NCBI RefSeq assembly: GCF_003259505.1
Contig: NZ_QLLK01000005.1
Span: 1 to 64,000 of the forward strand
Reading direction: 5' to 3'
Origin: Algoriphagus yeomjeoni
GTDB taxonomy: Bacteria > Bacteroidota > Bacteroidia > Cytophagales > Cyclobacteriaceae
DNA: 64,000 nt
Below the pieces are notes generated by a model. It saw only the letters and a program-made list of their open reading frames with translations. It was not told the origin of the DNA and made no database searches. Both the position numbers and the translations under genes were made by a program. Shown here piece after piece: positions 8,832 through 17,078 of the stretch (positions are counted from its first letter, which is position 1; every line of letters starts with the position of its first letter).

Positions 8832-9998
8832 TTGAATAAATCTCTTTCCTCTCAATCACTTCTAATCACTGGGATTATCTTGGTTTCGATCAATTTGCGC
8901 ACCTCGATTGCGTCGGTTGGGCCATTGATTCCATTTATCCGTGAAGACTTGGGTTTGTCCAATGGTTTGGCGGGATTTCTCACCACGCTTCCCTTATTGA
9001 CATTTGCGACATTCTCGCTTTTTGCTCCCGGGATAGGAAAGCGGCTGGGAATGGGAAGAGCCGTGTTTTTGGGAGTTGCTATTCTCACTACTGGAGTAAT
9101 TCTTCGTGTGTTGGGAGGAATTGAATTGATGCTTTTTGGTACTGCGCTGACTGGGGTAGGGATAGTGATCGCCAATGTGCTGGTGATTCCTCTGATCAAA
9201 GTGAGGCTGCCGGAGAAGTTGGGCTTGATGACTGCCTTGCTTGCGACGATGATGTCGCTTTTTGCGGCAATTGCTGTGGGAATGAGTGTGCCGATTGCGG
9301 TGGATTGGGGTTTTGGCTGGCGTGGGTCTTTGGCCTTTTGGGCTGTATTTATGGTGCTGGCGATGATTGTGTGGATACCACAGCTGCAACGCCCGAAGGC
9401 AAGTATTCAGGAAGTCACTGATCCTGCAAAGAACGTGTGGAGATCTAAGCTGGCTTGGCAGATCACGATTTTCATGGGCTGTCAGTCCGTGATGTATTTT
9501 ACCATGGTGACCTGGCTTCCCGATATGTTGATTTCCCGAGGTTGGACTCCTGCTCAAGCCGGATTTGTGTCTTCGATGATGCAGGTAGTATCGCTTCTGG
9601 GCTCTTATTTTGCCCCAAATTTCCTGATCAAACTCAGGGAGCAAAGCGGTGTAGTTTTGACTGTGGGAGTAGCCTATGTGCTGGGTTATTTGGGATTGTT
9701 TATAGAGAATGAGTTGGTTACTTATGCTTCGCTGGGAATTGTAGGCCTTTGTATGGGTTCGAGTTTGAGTATCGCTTACACCTTGATCGCTTTGCGTACG
9801 GCTGAGGATCAGACTACTGCCAAACTATCGGCCATGGTGCAGTCTTCGGGGTATTATTTGGCGGCACTTGGTCCTTTTCTTTTTGGGGTGTCGCTGGATC
9901 TTTTTGACAACTGGAATGTGCTGATCTTCTTCCTGTTATTCTTTGCTTTGGCATTTACTTTTTTTGGGATGTCGGCCGGAAGAGATCGCAAAATCTAA
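8832..9998 (+). CDS. CynX/NimT-family MFS transporter
   Basis: A 388-residue inner-membrane protein with about 12 hydrophobic segments, typical of the major facilitator superfamily. The N-terminal INLRTSIASVGPLIP stretch and overall pattern match the CynX/NimT subgroup (cyanate or 2-nitroimidazole transporter-like). The start codon appears to be TTG (8832); the next in-frame ATG would delete the first membrane segments. The gene stands alone. The substrate cannot be predicted; members transport small anions or export drugs. Confidence 0.85.
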   Translation: MNKSLSSQSLLITGIILVSINLRTSIASVGPLIPFIREDLGLSNGLAGFLTTLPLLTFATFSLFAPGIGKRLGMGRAVFLGVAILTTGVILRVLGGIELMLFGTALTGVGIVIANVLVIPLIKVRLPEKLGLMTALLATMMSLFAAIAVGMSVPIAVDWGFGWRGSLAFWAVFMVLAMIVWIPQLQRPKASIQEVTDPAKNVWRSKLAWQITIFMGCQSVMYFTMVTWLPDMLISRGWTPAQAGFVSSMMQVVSLLGSYFAPNFLIKLREQSGVVLTVGVAYVLGYLGLFIENELVTYASLGIVGLCMGSSLSIAYTLIALRTAEDQTTAKLSAMVQSSGYYLAALGPFLFGVSLDLFDNWNVLIFFLLFFALAFTFFGMSAGRDRKI

Positions 9999-10011
9999 TT
10001 CCAAATATTAT

Positions 10012-10042
10012 TTCGTCCTTCGTGGAATAGGGTGTAATTTTG
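10012..10042 (+). promoter_or_regulatory. Candidate promoter for the DUF2179 gene
   Basis: TAATTTTG at 10035-10042 matches the -7 consensus TAnnTTTG. TTCG at 10012-10015 is one base off the -33 element TTTG at exactly 19-nt spacing. Transcription would start about 20 nt before the ATG. Confidence 0.5.
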
Positions 10043-10067
10043 CGCTCAAATCAAGACCCTGTTTGCT

Positions 10068-10670
10068 ATGCAAGAATTCTTTCACACCCTAGGCGTTTCC
10101 GAGCAATTGTTTGATTACCTGATTATGCCCTTGCTCATCTTCTTTGCGAGAGTATGTGATGTGTCTATTAACACGCTGAGGATCATGTTTATGATGAATG
10201 GGAAAAGGAATATTGCGCCAGTTTTAGGCTTTTTTGAGGCCTTGATCTGGCTTCTTGCTATCGGGCAGATTTTTCAAAACATAGATAACCCTATGTCCTA
10301 TGTAGCTTATGCCGGTGGATTTGGTATGGGTACTTATGTGGGGATGTATTTTGAGGAGAAATTGGCACTGGGAAGGGTACTCGTGAGAGTGATCACGCCA
10401 CAGCCTCTACCAGAACTGATTGAGTACATGAAGGAGCGGGATTTCCGTTTTACAAATGTCGGTGGAGAAGGGCGATTTGGGAAGGTCAATCTGCTTTTTA
10501 CCGTGATGAAAAGAGATAGTCTGACGGAATTTATCGCGAAAGTCAAAAGCGTTGATGAGAAAGCTTTCTATACGATTGAGAGTGTGAAGCGGGTATCTGA
10601 GGATGATCTGAATGTGATGGATGACAAGCCTCGATTCAACCTGAGTTTCTTCAGCAAGGCACGCGCCTAA
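10068..10670 (+). CDS. DUF2179 / UPF0316 membrane protein
   Basis: A 200-residue protein with three hydrophobic segments in the first 105 residues (about 17-38, 48-66 and 75-92) and a soluble C-terminal domain of about 90 residues typical of DUF2179 (GEGRFGKVNLLFTVMKR). This is the UPF0316 architecture. Family members are inner-membrane proteins of unknown role, and a nucleotide- or ligand-sensing function has been suggested for DUF2179. Its stop overlaps the trmN6 start (TAATGG), so the two are co-transcribed. Confidence 0.82.
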   Translation: MQEFFHTLGVSEQLFDYLIMPLLIFFARVCDVSINTLRIMFMMNGKRNIAPVLGFFEALIWLLAIGQIFQNIDNPMSYVAYAGGFGMGTYVGMYFEEKLALGRVLVRVITPQPLPELIEYMKERDFRFTNVGGEGRFGKVNLLFTVMKRDSLTEFIAKVKSVDEKAFYTIESVKRVSEDDLNVMDDKPRFNLSFFSKARA

Positions 10671-11383
10671 TGGCCAATTCCTGGTTTCAGTTTCAGCAGT
10701 TTCGGGTCAATCAGGATCGCTGTGCGATGAAAATCAGCACAGATGCGGTAATGCTTGGAGCTTTGGCTGATGCTAGTTTTCCGAGAGAAATCTTGGATGT
10801 AGGAACTGGGACTGGAGTGATCGCCTTGATGCTCGCCCAGCGGTTTTCAGAAGCAAAAATTCAGGCAGTTGAGATAGATTCTGAAGCTGCCGCTCAGGCT
10901 TTGGGGAATTTCCGTGCAAATATTTTTTCTGATCGTATGCAGCTTTGGGAGGGGAGGTTTCAGGACTTTCAGCCTGAGCAGACATTTGATCTGATCGTGA
11001 GCAACCCGCCTTATTTTCCAGATCACCTGAAATCACCCGATGCACAACGCAATAGGGCCTTGCACACGGACGAGCTTTCCTTTGGCGATTTACTGGAAAA
11101 AGTGGATGTGCTTTTGAAAGAAGATGGGCGATTCTGGCTTATTCTTCCGCCAAGGCAAATGCAGGATTTTCAGAAAGAAGCAGGAGAAAAAGGATTGTTT
11201 GCCGAAAGAAAATTCACACTGCAAGACAGGCCTGGAAAAAGAATACAACGGGAAATTTGTGCTTTTTCCAGAACTCAAAAAGAGCTTGAAACTTCAGCCA
11301 TTTTCTTTAAAAATGAAGATGGAACACCACATGAAAGCTATGCTAGATTAGTCTCCGGCTTTTTGCTTGGCTTCAAAGCTTAA
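10670..11383 (+). CDS. trmN6: tRNA1(Val) (adenine(37)-N6)-methyltransferase
   Basis: A 237-residue class I SAM-dependent methyltransferase. The SAM-binding loop is DVGTGTGVIALML (residues about 43-55) and the catalytic adenine-N6 motif is SNPPYF (residues about 110-115). The N-terminal FRVNQDRCAMKISTDAVMLG is characteristic of the YfiC/TrmN6 group, which modifies A37 of valine tRNA. Translationally coupled to the upstream DUF2179 gene. The 3' end overlaps the convergent saccharopine dehydrogenase-like gene by 4 bp. Confidence 0.88.
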   Translation: MANSWFQFQQFRVNQDRCAMKISTDAVMLGALADASFPREILDVGTGTGVIALMLAQRFSEAKIQAVEIDSEAAAQALGNFRANIFSDRMQLWEGRFQDFQPEQTFDLIVSNPPYFPDHLKSPDAQRNRALHTDELSFGDLLEKVDVLLKEDGRFWLILPPRQMQDFQKEAGEKGLFAERKFTLQDRPGKRIQREICAFSRTQKELETSAIFFKNEDGTPHESYARLVSGFLLGFKA

Positions 11384-12711
11384 AGTAAATGCTCTTCTTC
11401 CTTAAAACGAATTCCTCTTCTGGCTAACTCGTCTAAAATAGGGGTGTAAATTTCTGGAAGCACAGGTCTATGGAGTCCCTTTAGGTCAATCCCTCCATCT
11501 AGAAATAAATCTACAGCAATAGCCAGCGGAAGTCCCACAGTTTTTGCCATAGCCGTGTAAGTCGCATCTTCCCCGTAACAAACCAAACTCGACCTGATTT
11601 CTTTGATCCCTTCTTCAGTTTTGATTTGGAAGAGATGCTGCATCACGATCATGTCCTTATCCTCTGGATACAGCTTCCAGTTTTTCTCTAAAATCGCCTG
11701 TAAAATTGCTGCGGGAGAGCCGGTTGTTTTAGGTAGTAAATCGTTGCCAAAAAATCCCAGCCACTGGATTTTTTCCCAGGTGGGAAAATCAAAATCCGGG
11801 ATTAGGTTGCCGAGTTTTTCTTCTACTGATAGCTCTTTGTCATATGGTAAAAAAGAGTTGAGAAACTGCTTCATCGTGGTGCTTTCAGGTAAATTCATCT
11901 GAAAACTATCGTCGCACATTCCCAGCTGGACGAATACATTCCAAGCTTTGCAGAAGCCATCTCTGCGCAGCGTGCCGCGGAGCATGGTATCAATATTTTC
12001 TAAGCCATATACCTTTCTGTAGCTCAGGGAATCCCGATTGGGATAGCCATCAAAATCTCCAAGTTCTGGAAATTGGATTGTCTCGAGCCGATTGAAAAGC
12101 TGATGATAAGGAACAAACTTTAAATCCCCTTTTTCTAGGTATCTGGATGTGCCTTGGCCGGCAAGCACTACATTTCTTGGGTTCCAGGTGAATTTGTATT
12201 TCCAGGGATTGTCTTCTGATTCCGGTGCTAGAAGCCCACCACAATAGGATTTGAAAGAGATGATTTCCTCGCCTTTTGATTTTGCAAAGTTGATAATTTG
12301 CATGGCAGACATGTGGTCGATTCCAGGATCTAGGCCACATTCGTTCAGGAAGAACAAGCCTTTTGCTTCGATTTCGGCTTTCATTTCCTGCATTTGTTCA
12401 GATTCATATGAAGCCGAGAAAAAATGTTTTCCGGATTCCAGACAATCTTTCGCTACGATGGGATGCATAAAAGCTGGCAGCATGGAAATCACTACATCGG
12501 CTTGTTGGATCAAGGACTGCCTGGCATCCGAATCTTCAATATCAAGCTGACGGGCTTCAGTATTTGGCTGATTTTTAAGTTTTTCCTTAGCAGACGCTAG
12601 ATTGATGTCTGCCAAAATCAATTTGCGGTCCTTAGCTTGGCAACTTTCCGCCAGGAAATCAATCAGAAAAATGGCAGATTTCCCGCCTCCTAAAATCAGA
12701 ATGGTATGCAT
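11380..12711 (-). CDS. Saccharopine dehydrogenase family oxidoreductase
   Basis: A 443-residue protein with an N-terminal NAD(P)-binding Rossmann fold (ILILGGGKSAIFLIDFL, residues 3-19) followed by the saccharopine dehydrogenase C-terminal domain. Conserved stretches include DVVISMLPAFMHP (about 73-85) and NECGLDPGIDHMSAM (about 124-138). Relatives reduce or oxidise alpha-aminoadipate/lysine-type substrates (saccharopine or carboxynorspermidine dehydrogenases). Cytophagales often carry an orphan copy like this one, so the exact substrate is open. It diverges from cdd across about 120 bp. Confidence 0.82.
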   Translation of the reverse strand: MHTILILGGGKSAIFLIDFLAESCQAKDRKLILADINLASAKEKLKNQPNTEARQLDIEDSDARQSLIQQADVVISMLPAFMHPIVAKDCLESGKHFFSASYESEQMQEMKAEIEAKGLFFLNECGLDPGIDHMSAMQIINFAKSKGEEIISFKSYCGGLLAPESEDNPWKYKFTWNPRNVVLAGQGTSRYLEKGDLKFVPYHQLFNRLETIQFPELGDFDGYPNRDSLSYRKVYGLENIDTMLRGTLRRDGFCKAWNVFVQLGMCDDSFQMNLPESTTMKQFLNSFLPYDKELSVEEKLGNLIPDFDFPTWEKIQWLGFFGNDLLPKTTGSPAAILQAILEKNWKLYPEDKDMIVMQHLFQIKTEEGIKEIRSSLVCYGEDATYTAMAKTVGLPLAIAVDLFLDGGIDLKGLHRPVLPEIYTPILDELARRGIRFKEEEHLL

Positions 12712-12832
12712 GGGTTGTTGAGTTACTTGGTCTAAAATGGAAAATATATTTAAGGGTAAAAAATTGGAGTGAGAATATTAAAAGGAACAATTCCTTACCT
12801 TAATCGTTAGGAAAACTCCAATTTAGCCAACG

Positions 12833-13315
12833 ATGAGTAAGAAAATAAAAATAGAAGCTGAGTTTGAAGAACTTGCCTGGGAAGAACTGACTATTGAAGA
12901 GCAGCAGCTGATGATGCGGGCGAGAAAAGTGTCTGAAAAGGCCTATGCGCCTTATTCTGACTTCCATGTGGGTGCAGCAGTTCGACTGGAATCGGGTGAG
13001 ATTCTTCAGTCCAGCAATCAGGAAAATGTGAGTTTCCCCGTCGGAGTATGTGCAGAGAGATTGGTGTTAGGTTATGCAGGAGCTAATTTTCCTGACTTAG
13101 CTGTGAAGGAAATAGCGATTGTAGCCCGTCGTAAAGGAGATGAGATCTGGGCGGGAGTGTCACCTTGCGGGCTTTGCAGGCAGACGATCAACGAAATGGA
13201 GATGCGGTTTAATCGGCCTATCTCCATCCTAATCCAGAATCCTGATGGAAGCGTACTTCGATTTCCTGGGATTCAGACGCTTTTGCCGTTTAAGTTTGAC
13301 GATCTGAATGCCTAA
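12833..13315 (+). CDS. cdd: Cytidine deaminase
   Basis: A 160-residue zinc-dependent cytidine deaminase of the small homotetrameric type, converting cytidine and deoxycytidine to uridine forms in pyrimidine salvage. Zinc ligands are Cys73 in the CAER motif, with proton shuttle Glu75, and Cys112 and Cys115 in PCGLCRQ. An N-terminal extension of about 25 acidic residues precedes the core. The next gene starts 3 bp after the stop. Confidence 0.93.
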   Translation: MSKKIKIEAEFEELAWEELTIEEQQLMMRARKVSEKAYAPYSDFHVGAAVRLESGEILQSSNQENVSFPVGVCAERLVLGYAGANFPDLAVKEIAIVARRKGDEIWAGVSPCGLCRQTINEMEMRFNRPISILIQNPDGSVLRFPGIQTLLPFKFDDLNA

Positions 13316-13318
13316 GTT

Positions 13319-13966
13319 TTGAAGAAAAGTATCAGTTTTCAGTTTCAGGCACAGTATTCCGTTTCACATGAGCCTACCTTTCAGGAAAAGGAAATCTGGT
13401 TGGTGTTGCATGGCTATGGGCAACTGGCTGAGTTTTTTATAAGAAAGTTTCAAGGATTTGACTCGGATGATCTGCTTTTCGTAGCTCCAGAAGGTACGAA
13501 TTACGGCTATCTCAATGGTTTTTCTGGGAGAGTTGGAGCGAATTGGATGACCAAGCATGAGCGGGAAATAGCTATTCAAAACAATCATAATTACTTAGAC
13601 TTATTGATGGAAAGCTTGCTTTCCCAGTTTCAAGAAAAGCCAAAAATTAATTTACTGGGATTCTCTCAGGGAGCAGCGACTGCTACACGCTGGGCAAGCA
13701 GATGGAGTGGTCAAGTGGATCAATTGGTGCTTTGGGCGGGTGGATTTGCTCAGGATATGGTTTTGGAGGATGCACGGGACAAATTTTCGGATACAAAACT
13801 TACCTTGGTTTTGGGGGATAAGGATGAATTTATCACACCGGAAAGTATTGAGATACAGCAAGAATTGACCAAAAATCTAGGCCAGGAAGTGAAAAAGCTG
13901 ACTTTTGCAGGAGGTCACGAAATTGATGTCAAAATGCTTTCAAAAATTCTTGATTCAAGTAATTAA
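13319..13966 (+). CDS. Alpha/beta hydrolase (phospholipase/carboxylesterase-like)
   Basis: A 215-residue cytoplasmic hydrolase of the short esterase/YpfH type. The nucleophile lies in GFSQGAATA (around Ser116), the acid in LGDKDEFI, and the histidine in GGHEID near the C-terminus. It starts with TTG, 3 bp after cdd, so it is probably co-translated with it. No signal peptide. Probable substrates are small esters; nothing links it directly to cytidine metabolism. Confidence 0.8.
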   Translation: MKKSISFQFQAQYSVSHEPTFQEKEIWLVLHGYGQLAEFFIRKFQGFDSDDLLFVAPEGTNYGYLNGFSGRVGANWMTKHEREIAIQNNHNYLDLLMESLLSQFQEKPKINLLGFSQGAATATRWASRWSGQVDQLVLWAGGFAQDMVLEDARDKFSDTKLTLVLGDKDEFITPESIEIQQELTKNLGQEVKKLTFAGGHEIDVKMLSKILDSSN

Positions 13967-14061
13967 ATCCCATTATATTGGCGCTTCGATAGCTTAAGTA
14001 ATACTAGAATTTGATCACAAGTTGACTTTCACTATTTTTCTGAAAATTTTGTAAACCATCA

Positions 14062-14499
14062 ATGCTTTCCCTCACTGAAAAGGAGATAGACCTTATCTCA
14101 ACACAATTACTCAAAGGAATGATCTGCTTCTATCAGATCGACAAGAAAAGGATTCATCACATGCCGGATGATGAGGATTATTACAATTATGATCTGACGC
14201 CTGATGAAGAAGATATTTTGGATGAAATCGAGGAAAACCCGGATAATTACGCCGAGTTTACCCAGATGGAGCCAGCTCAGGAGCATCAGATGATGCAGGA
14301 TTTTATTGACCGTCGCGTCAAAGAAAAAAACCTAGCCGATGATTTGGTGAGCTCGCTGACCAAGCCAAAAGCAAATACAGCATTTAAGTTTCTGATCGAA
14401 GATTCCAAGTACAAAAAGGAATGGGTAGAATTCCGTACCGAAAAGTACCATGACTGGATCAAGGAGCAGGTGGATAGTTTCAACTACACTGAAGAATAA
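14062..14499 (+). CDS. UPF0158-like hypothetical protein
   Basis: A 145-residue acidic soluble protein. The C-terminal pattern F-x(7)-P-x(2) followed by a W-x(2)-F...W block (KKEWVEFRTEKYHDWIKEQ) resembles the UPF0158 family, whose function is unknown. The N-terminal half holds an acidic DDEDYYNYDLTPDEEDILDE stretch. It stands alone and ends in a strong terminator. Recognition is tentative. Confidence 0.6.
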   Translation: MLSLTEKEIDLISTQLLKGMICFYQIDKKRIHHMPDDEDYYNYDLTPDEEDILDEIEENPDNYAEFTQMEPAQEHQMMQDFIDRRVKEKNLADDLVSSLTKPKANTAFKFLIEDSKYKKEWVEFRTEKYHDWIKEQVDSFNYTEE

Positions 14500-14504
14500 T
14501 ATTT

Positions 14505-14531
14505 AGCCACCTCACAAGGGTGGCTTTTTTT
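14505..14531 (+). terminator. Rho-independent terminator
   Basis: A 7-bp stem AGCCACC/GGTGGCT with a 7-nt loop is followed by eight T residues, just downstream of the UPF0158-like gene. Confidence 0.85.
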
Positions 14532-14578
14532 ATCATAGAGCTAGAGGAGTTTCCACCATTATTTCCTATTTTAATTGG

Positions 14579-15085
14579 ATGCATAAGCTACCTGATTTTT
14601 TAATACGAAATACCCTTCAACCTGGTGATCTCGGGCAGGTAGCGGCTTTGCATGGCAAGGTCTATTCGGAAGAGCACGATCTTGGGATAGGTTTCGAAGC
14701 CTATGTGATGGAAAGTTTGCTAGAATTCTATCGCGCCTACAATCTGAAAAGAGACAAAGTTTGGGTAGTAGAAAGTGAAGGAAAATTGGTTGGCTTTGTG
14801 CTGCTGATGCATAGACCTGCAAACCGAGCACAGTTGCGATATTTTATCCTGGCAAAAGAGTTTCGAGGTTTTGGAATCGGAAGTAGGTTAATGAAGGAGT
14901 GGATGGAGTTCTATCTAGATCGGAACTATGATGCTGCTTATTTGTACACTACTGCTGGGTTAGATGCTGCTGCAAGTCTTTATGAAAGAATGGGCTTCCG
15001 TAAGATCAGCGAGATGAAGTCACGAAATTTTGGTTTGCCCTTGTTGGAGCAGTATTATGAATTGGTCACTCATCCAAAAAAGTAA
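14579..15085 (+). CDS. GNAT-family N-acetyltransferase
   Basis: A 168-residue acetyltransferase of the GNAT fold. The acetyl-CoA binding motif is FRGFGIGSRLMKEWMEF (about residues 98-114), and the C-terminal AASLYERMGFRKISE block is typical. The substrate is unknown; relatives often have a MarR-like domain at the N-terminus, absent here. It converges with eda, and an imperfect stem-loop lies between the two genes. Confidence 0.85.
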   Translation: MHKLPDFLIRNTLQPGDLGQVAALHGKVYSEEHDLGIGFEAYVMESLLEFYRAYNLKRDKVWVVESEGKLVGFVLLMHRPANRAQLRYFILAKEFRGFGIGSRLMKEWMEFYLDRNYDAAYLYTTAGLDAAASLYERMGFRKISEMKSRNFGLPLLEQYYELVTHPKK

Positions 15086-15091
15086 AGTTTG

Positions 15092-15129
15092 TAAGTGGCA
15101 AGAAGTTTTTCATGACTCCTTACCACTTA
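15092..15129. terminator. Stem-loop between convergent genes
   Basis: TAAGTGG (15092-15098) pairs with CCACTTA (15123-15129) across a 24-nt middle. Its position between the converging acetyltransferase and aldolase genes suggests bidirectional termination. The loop is long, so this is tentative. Confidence 0.35.
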
Positions 15130-15136
15130 ATGATTT

Positions 15137-15796
15137 TTACCGAATGCTTTTAATCACTTTCAGCGTTTCTGCTATTTTATTTTCCAAGAGATCGTATTGC
15201 TGATTTTTGATCCAGTCTTTCTTGAAAAGCTGAGATCCCATTCCTACACAATAGACTCCAGCTTCAAACCATTCTTTCAGATTTTCCTCAGTTGGCTCTA
15301 CACCGCCGGTTGGCATGACATGAAGCTCAGGATAGACGGACTTAGCTGCGGCTACGAATGCCGATCCTACGACATTTCCTGGGAAAGCTTTTACTAAGGT
15401 AGCACCGAGCTTTTTGGCTTGAAAAATCTCCGACATGGTAGCACATCCTGGGATCCAAAAGACATCCTTGGAATTACAATAAACCGCCAGTTCAGGGATC
15501 AAAGCCGGAGAAACGATAAAATCAGCACCGGCCTCGATGAAAGCATTGGCATCTTCGGTGGTGAAAATAGTGCCGATACCCATCACCATATCTGAGTATT
15601 TGCCCGCGTATTCATAGAGCTCCTTGAAAACCTCCAGCGAGTTTGTTGCCCGATTGGTGAATTCAAAAACCCGAATACCTGCTTTATAGGAAGCGTCGAG
15701 TACGCCTTTTGCTACTTCTATTTCTACATGGTTGAATACAGGAATCATTCCTGTTTCGCTCATTGCTTTTAACATTTCACTGTTTGAAAATCTCAT
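15137..15796 (-). CDS. eda: 2-keto-3-deoxy-6-phosphogluconate / 4-hydroxy-2-oxoglutarate aldolase
   Basis: A class I aldolase that splits KDPG into pyruvate and glyceraldehyde 3-phosphate, the last step of uronate and Entner-Doudoroff catabolism. Motifs: FEFTNR (active-site Glu), GIGTIF, and the Schiff-base Lys in TLVKAFPGNVVG. The chosen start (MRFSNSEMLKAM) lies 7 bp past the kdgK stop and gives 219 residues, close to the family length. An upstream in-frame ATG at 15826 would add 10 residues overlapping kdgK. It forms an operon with kdgK. KDG from pectin breakdown would feed this pair. Confidence 0.92.
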   Translation of the reverse strand: MRFSNSEMLKAMSETGMIPVFNHVEIEVAKGVLDASYKAGIRVFEFTNRATNSLEVFKELYEYAGKYSDMVMGIGTIFTTEDANAFIEAGADFIVSPALIPELAVYCNSKDVFWIPGCATMSEIFQAKKLGATLVKAFPGNVVGSAFVAAAKSVYPELHVMPTGGVEPTEENLKEWFEAGVYCVGMGSQLFKKDWIKNQQYDLLENKIAETLKVIKSIR

Positions 15797-15803
15797 CTTA
15801 TAA

Positions 15804-16799
15804 TTATCGTAAAAGTTTACCAACATTTTTTCCTTCCACCAGCTGATTTACTTCGTCAATGGAGACGAAATTGGCATCTCCAGGAATAGAGTGCTTCAGT
15901 ACGGAAGCTGCCACTGCGAAGTCTAGTGCATTCTGATCGTCTGAGCTGAGTAAGCCATAGATCAAGCCGGCCATATATGCGTCCCCACCTCCGATTCTAT
16001 CCACGATATGTGTCATCTCATAAGATTTGGATTCGAGCAGAGATTCTCCGTTCCACAGTACTCCGCTAAGGTTATTTTCAGAAGCACTGATAGAATCCCG
16101 ATGCGTAGTTGATACATATTTTAAAGAGGGACACATTGACTTAGCTTTTTCACAGGCTTGCAAATAGTCGTTGTCGGTGATTCCCATGCAGTTTTCGAAA
16201 TCTGTCAAACCTGCAATAATCAGGTGTGAAGGTTCTATCAATTCAGGCATTATATCCATCGGGCCTTTACCATATTGCCATAGATTTCTTCGGTAATTGA
16301 TGTCCGCACTGATTTTCACTCCTAGTCTTGACGCGGCTTGTACGGCAGCTTTGCAAAGGTCAGCTGCTGCCTGCGAAACGGCAGGAGTAATACCCGTCCA
16401 GTGAAACCAATCTGCTCCTTCAAATATTTTTTCCCAGTCAAAATCGGTCACATTCACCTGTGCAAAAGCAGAATCAAACCTATCGTAGATGATCTTTGAG
16501 GAGCGCTGCATAGCTCCATTTTCTACAAAGTAAACTCCCATTCTGCCTTCGTTGAATCTAATAAAAGAAGTGTCAACTCCCGAAAACCTCAGGGTATTTA
16601 CCGCTGCTTTTCCAATGTCATGATCAGGGAATGAAGTGACATGAGCGGCTGATTGTCCCCAGAAGGCAAGAGATACAGCCACGTTTGCTTCAGCTCCTCC
16701 ATAATTCACTTCGTAAGATTGGGTATTTACAAAACGCTCATGGCCGGGAGTGGAGAGTCTGAGCATGATTTCGCCAAGCGTAATTATTCTTTTATGCAT
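15804..16799 (-). CDS. kdgK: 2-keto-3-deoxygluconate kinase (PfkB family)
   Basis: A 331-residue PfkB/ribokinase-type sugar kinase. The N-terminal LGEIMLRLSTPG and GGAEANVAVSLA motifs, and the C-terminal DRIGGGDAYMAG with the catalytic Asp, are clear. The pairing with KDPG aldolase immediately downstream identifies 2-keto-3-deoxygluconate as the probable substrate. The product, KDPG, goes to eda. The two genes give this organism the lower branch of hexuronate catabolism and would complement the pectate lyase at 60.6 kb. Confidence 0.9.
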   Translation of the reverse strand: MHKRIITLGEIMLRLSTPGHERFVNTQSYEVNYGGAEANVAVSLAFWGQSAAHVTSFPDHDIGKAAVNTLRFSGVDTSFIRFNEGRMGVYFVENGAMQRSSKIIYDRFDSAFAQVNVTDFDWEKIFEGADWFHWTGITPAVSQAAADLCKAAVQAASRLGVKISADINYRRNLWQYGKGPMDIMPELIEPSHLIIAGLTDFENCMGITDNDYLQACEKAKSMCPSLKYVSTTHRDSISASENNLSGVLWNGESLLESKSYEMTHIVDRIGGGDAYMAGLIYGLLSSDDQNALDFAVAASVLKHSIPGDANFVSIDEVNQLVEGKNVGKLLR

Positions 16800-17025
16800 C
16801 TGTAGGATGTTTTACAATTTTGGATTTATCAAAAAAATGAGATGAAAATTAAATTCCTCTTGATCTTAATGATTAGACAATAATAAATGCCATTTGTTGG
16901 TTTACCAATAAATCCGATTCAATTCTTTGCCAAAAACGAAATAATTGTAAGTGAAATTTGCAGTAAATTCAATGGTGTTTTTGGATTTCTTTCTGATTTT
17001 ACCGTGCCCCTTCAGAATATTTTTC

Positions 17026-17033
17026 TAATTTTG
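17026..17033 (+). promoter_or_regulatory. Candidate -7 element for carB
   Basis: TAATTTTG fits TAnnTTTG and lies 45 bp upstream of the conserved carB start. Transcription from here would exclude the longer upstream reading frame that begins at 16887. Confidence 0.4.
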
Positions 17034-17078
17034 CCCCAATTTGGACTTAAGCAATACTTTCTCATCAATCCCTCTCTA

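Noticed and set aside
15797..15826. Upstream start for eda giving a 229-residue protein
   Set aside because: It would overlap the kdgK 3' end by 23 bp and add 10 residues not seen in aldolases; the ATG at 15796 is preferred, though the upstream start cannot be excluded.
16887..17078. N-terminal extension of carB in the same frame
   Set aside because: The 64 extra residues do not resemble any CarB N-terminus, and a candidate -7 promoter element lies inside the stretch; the conserved protein starts at 17079.
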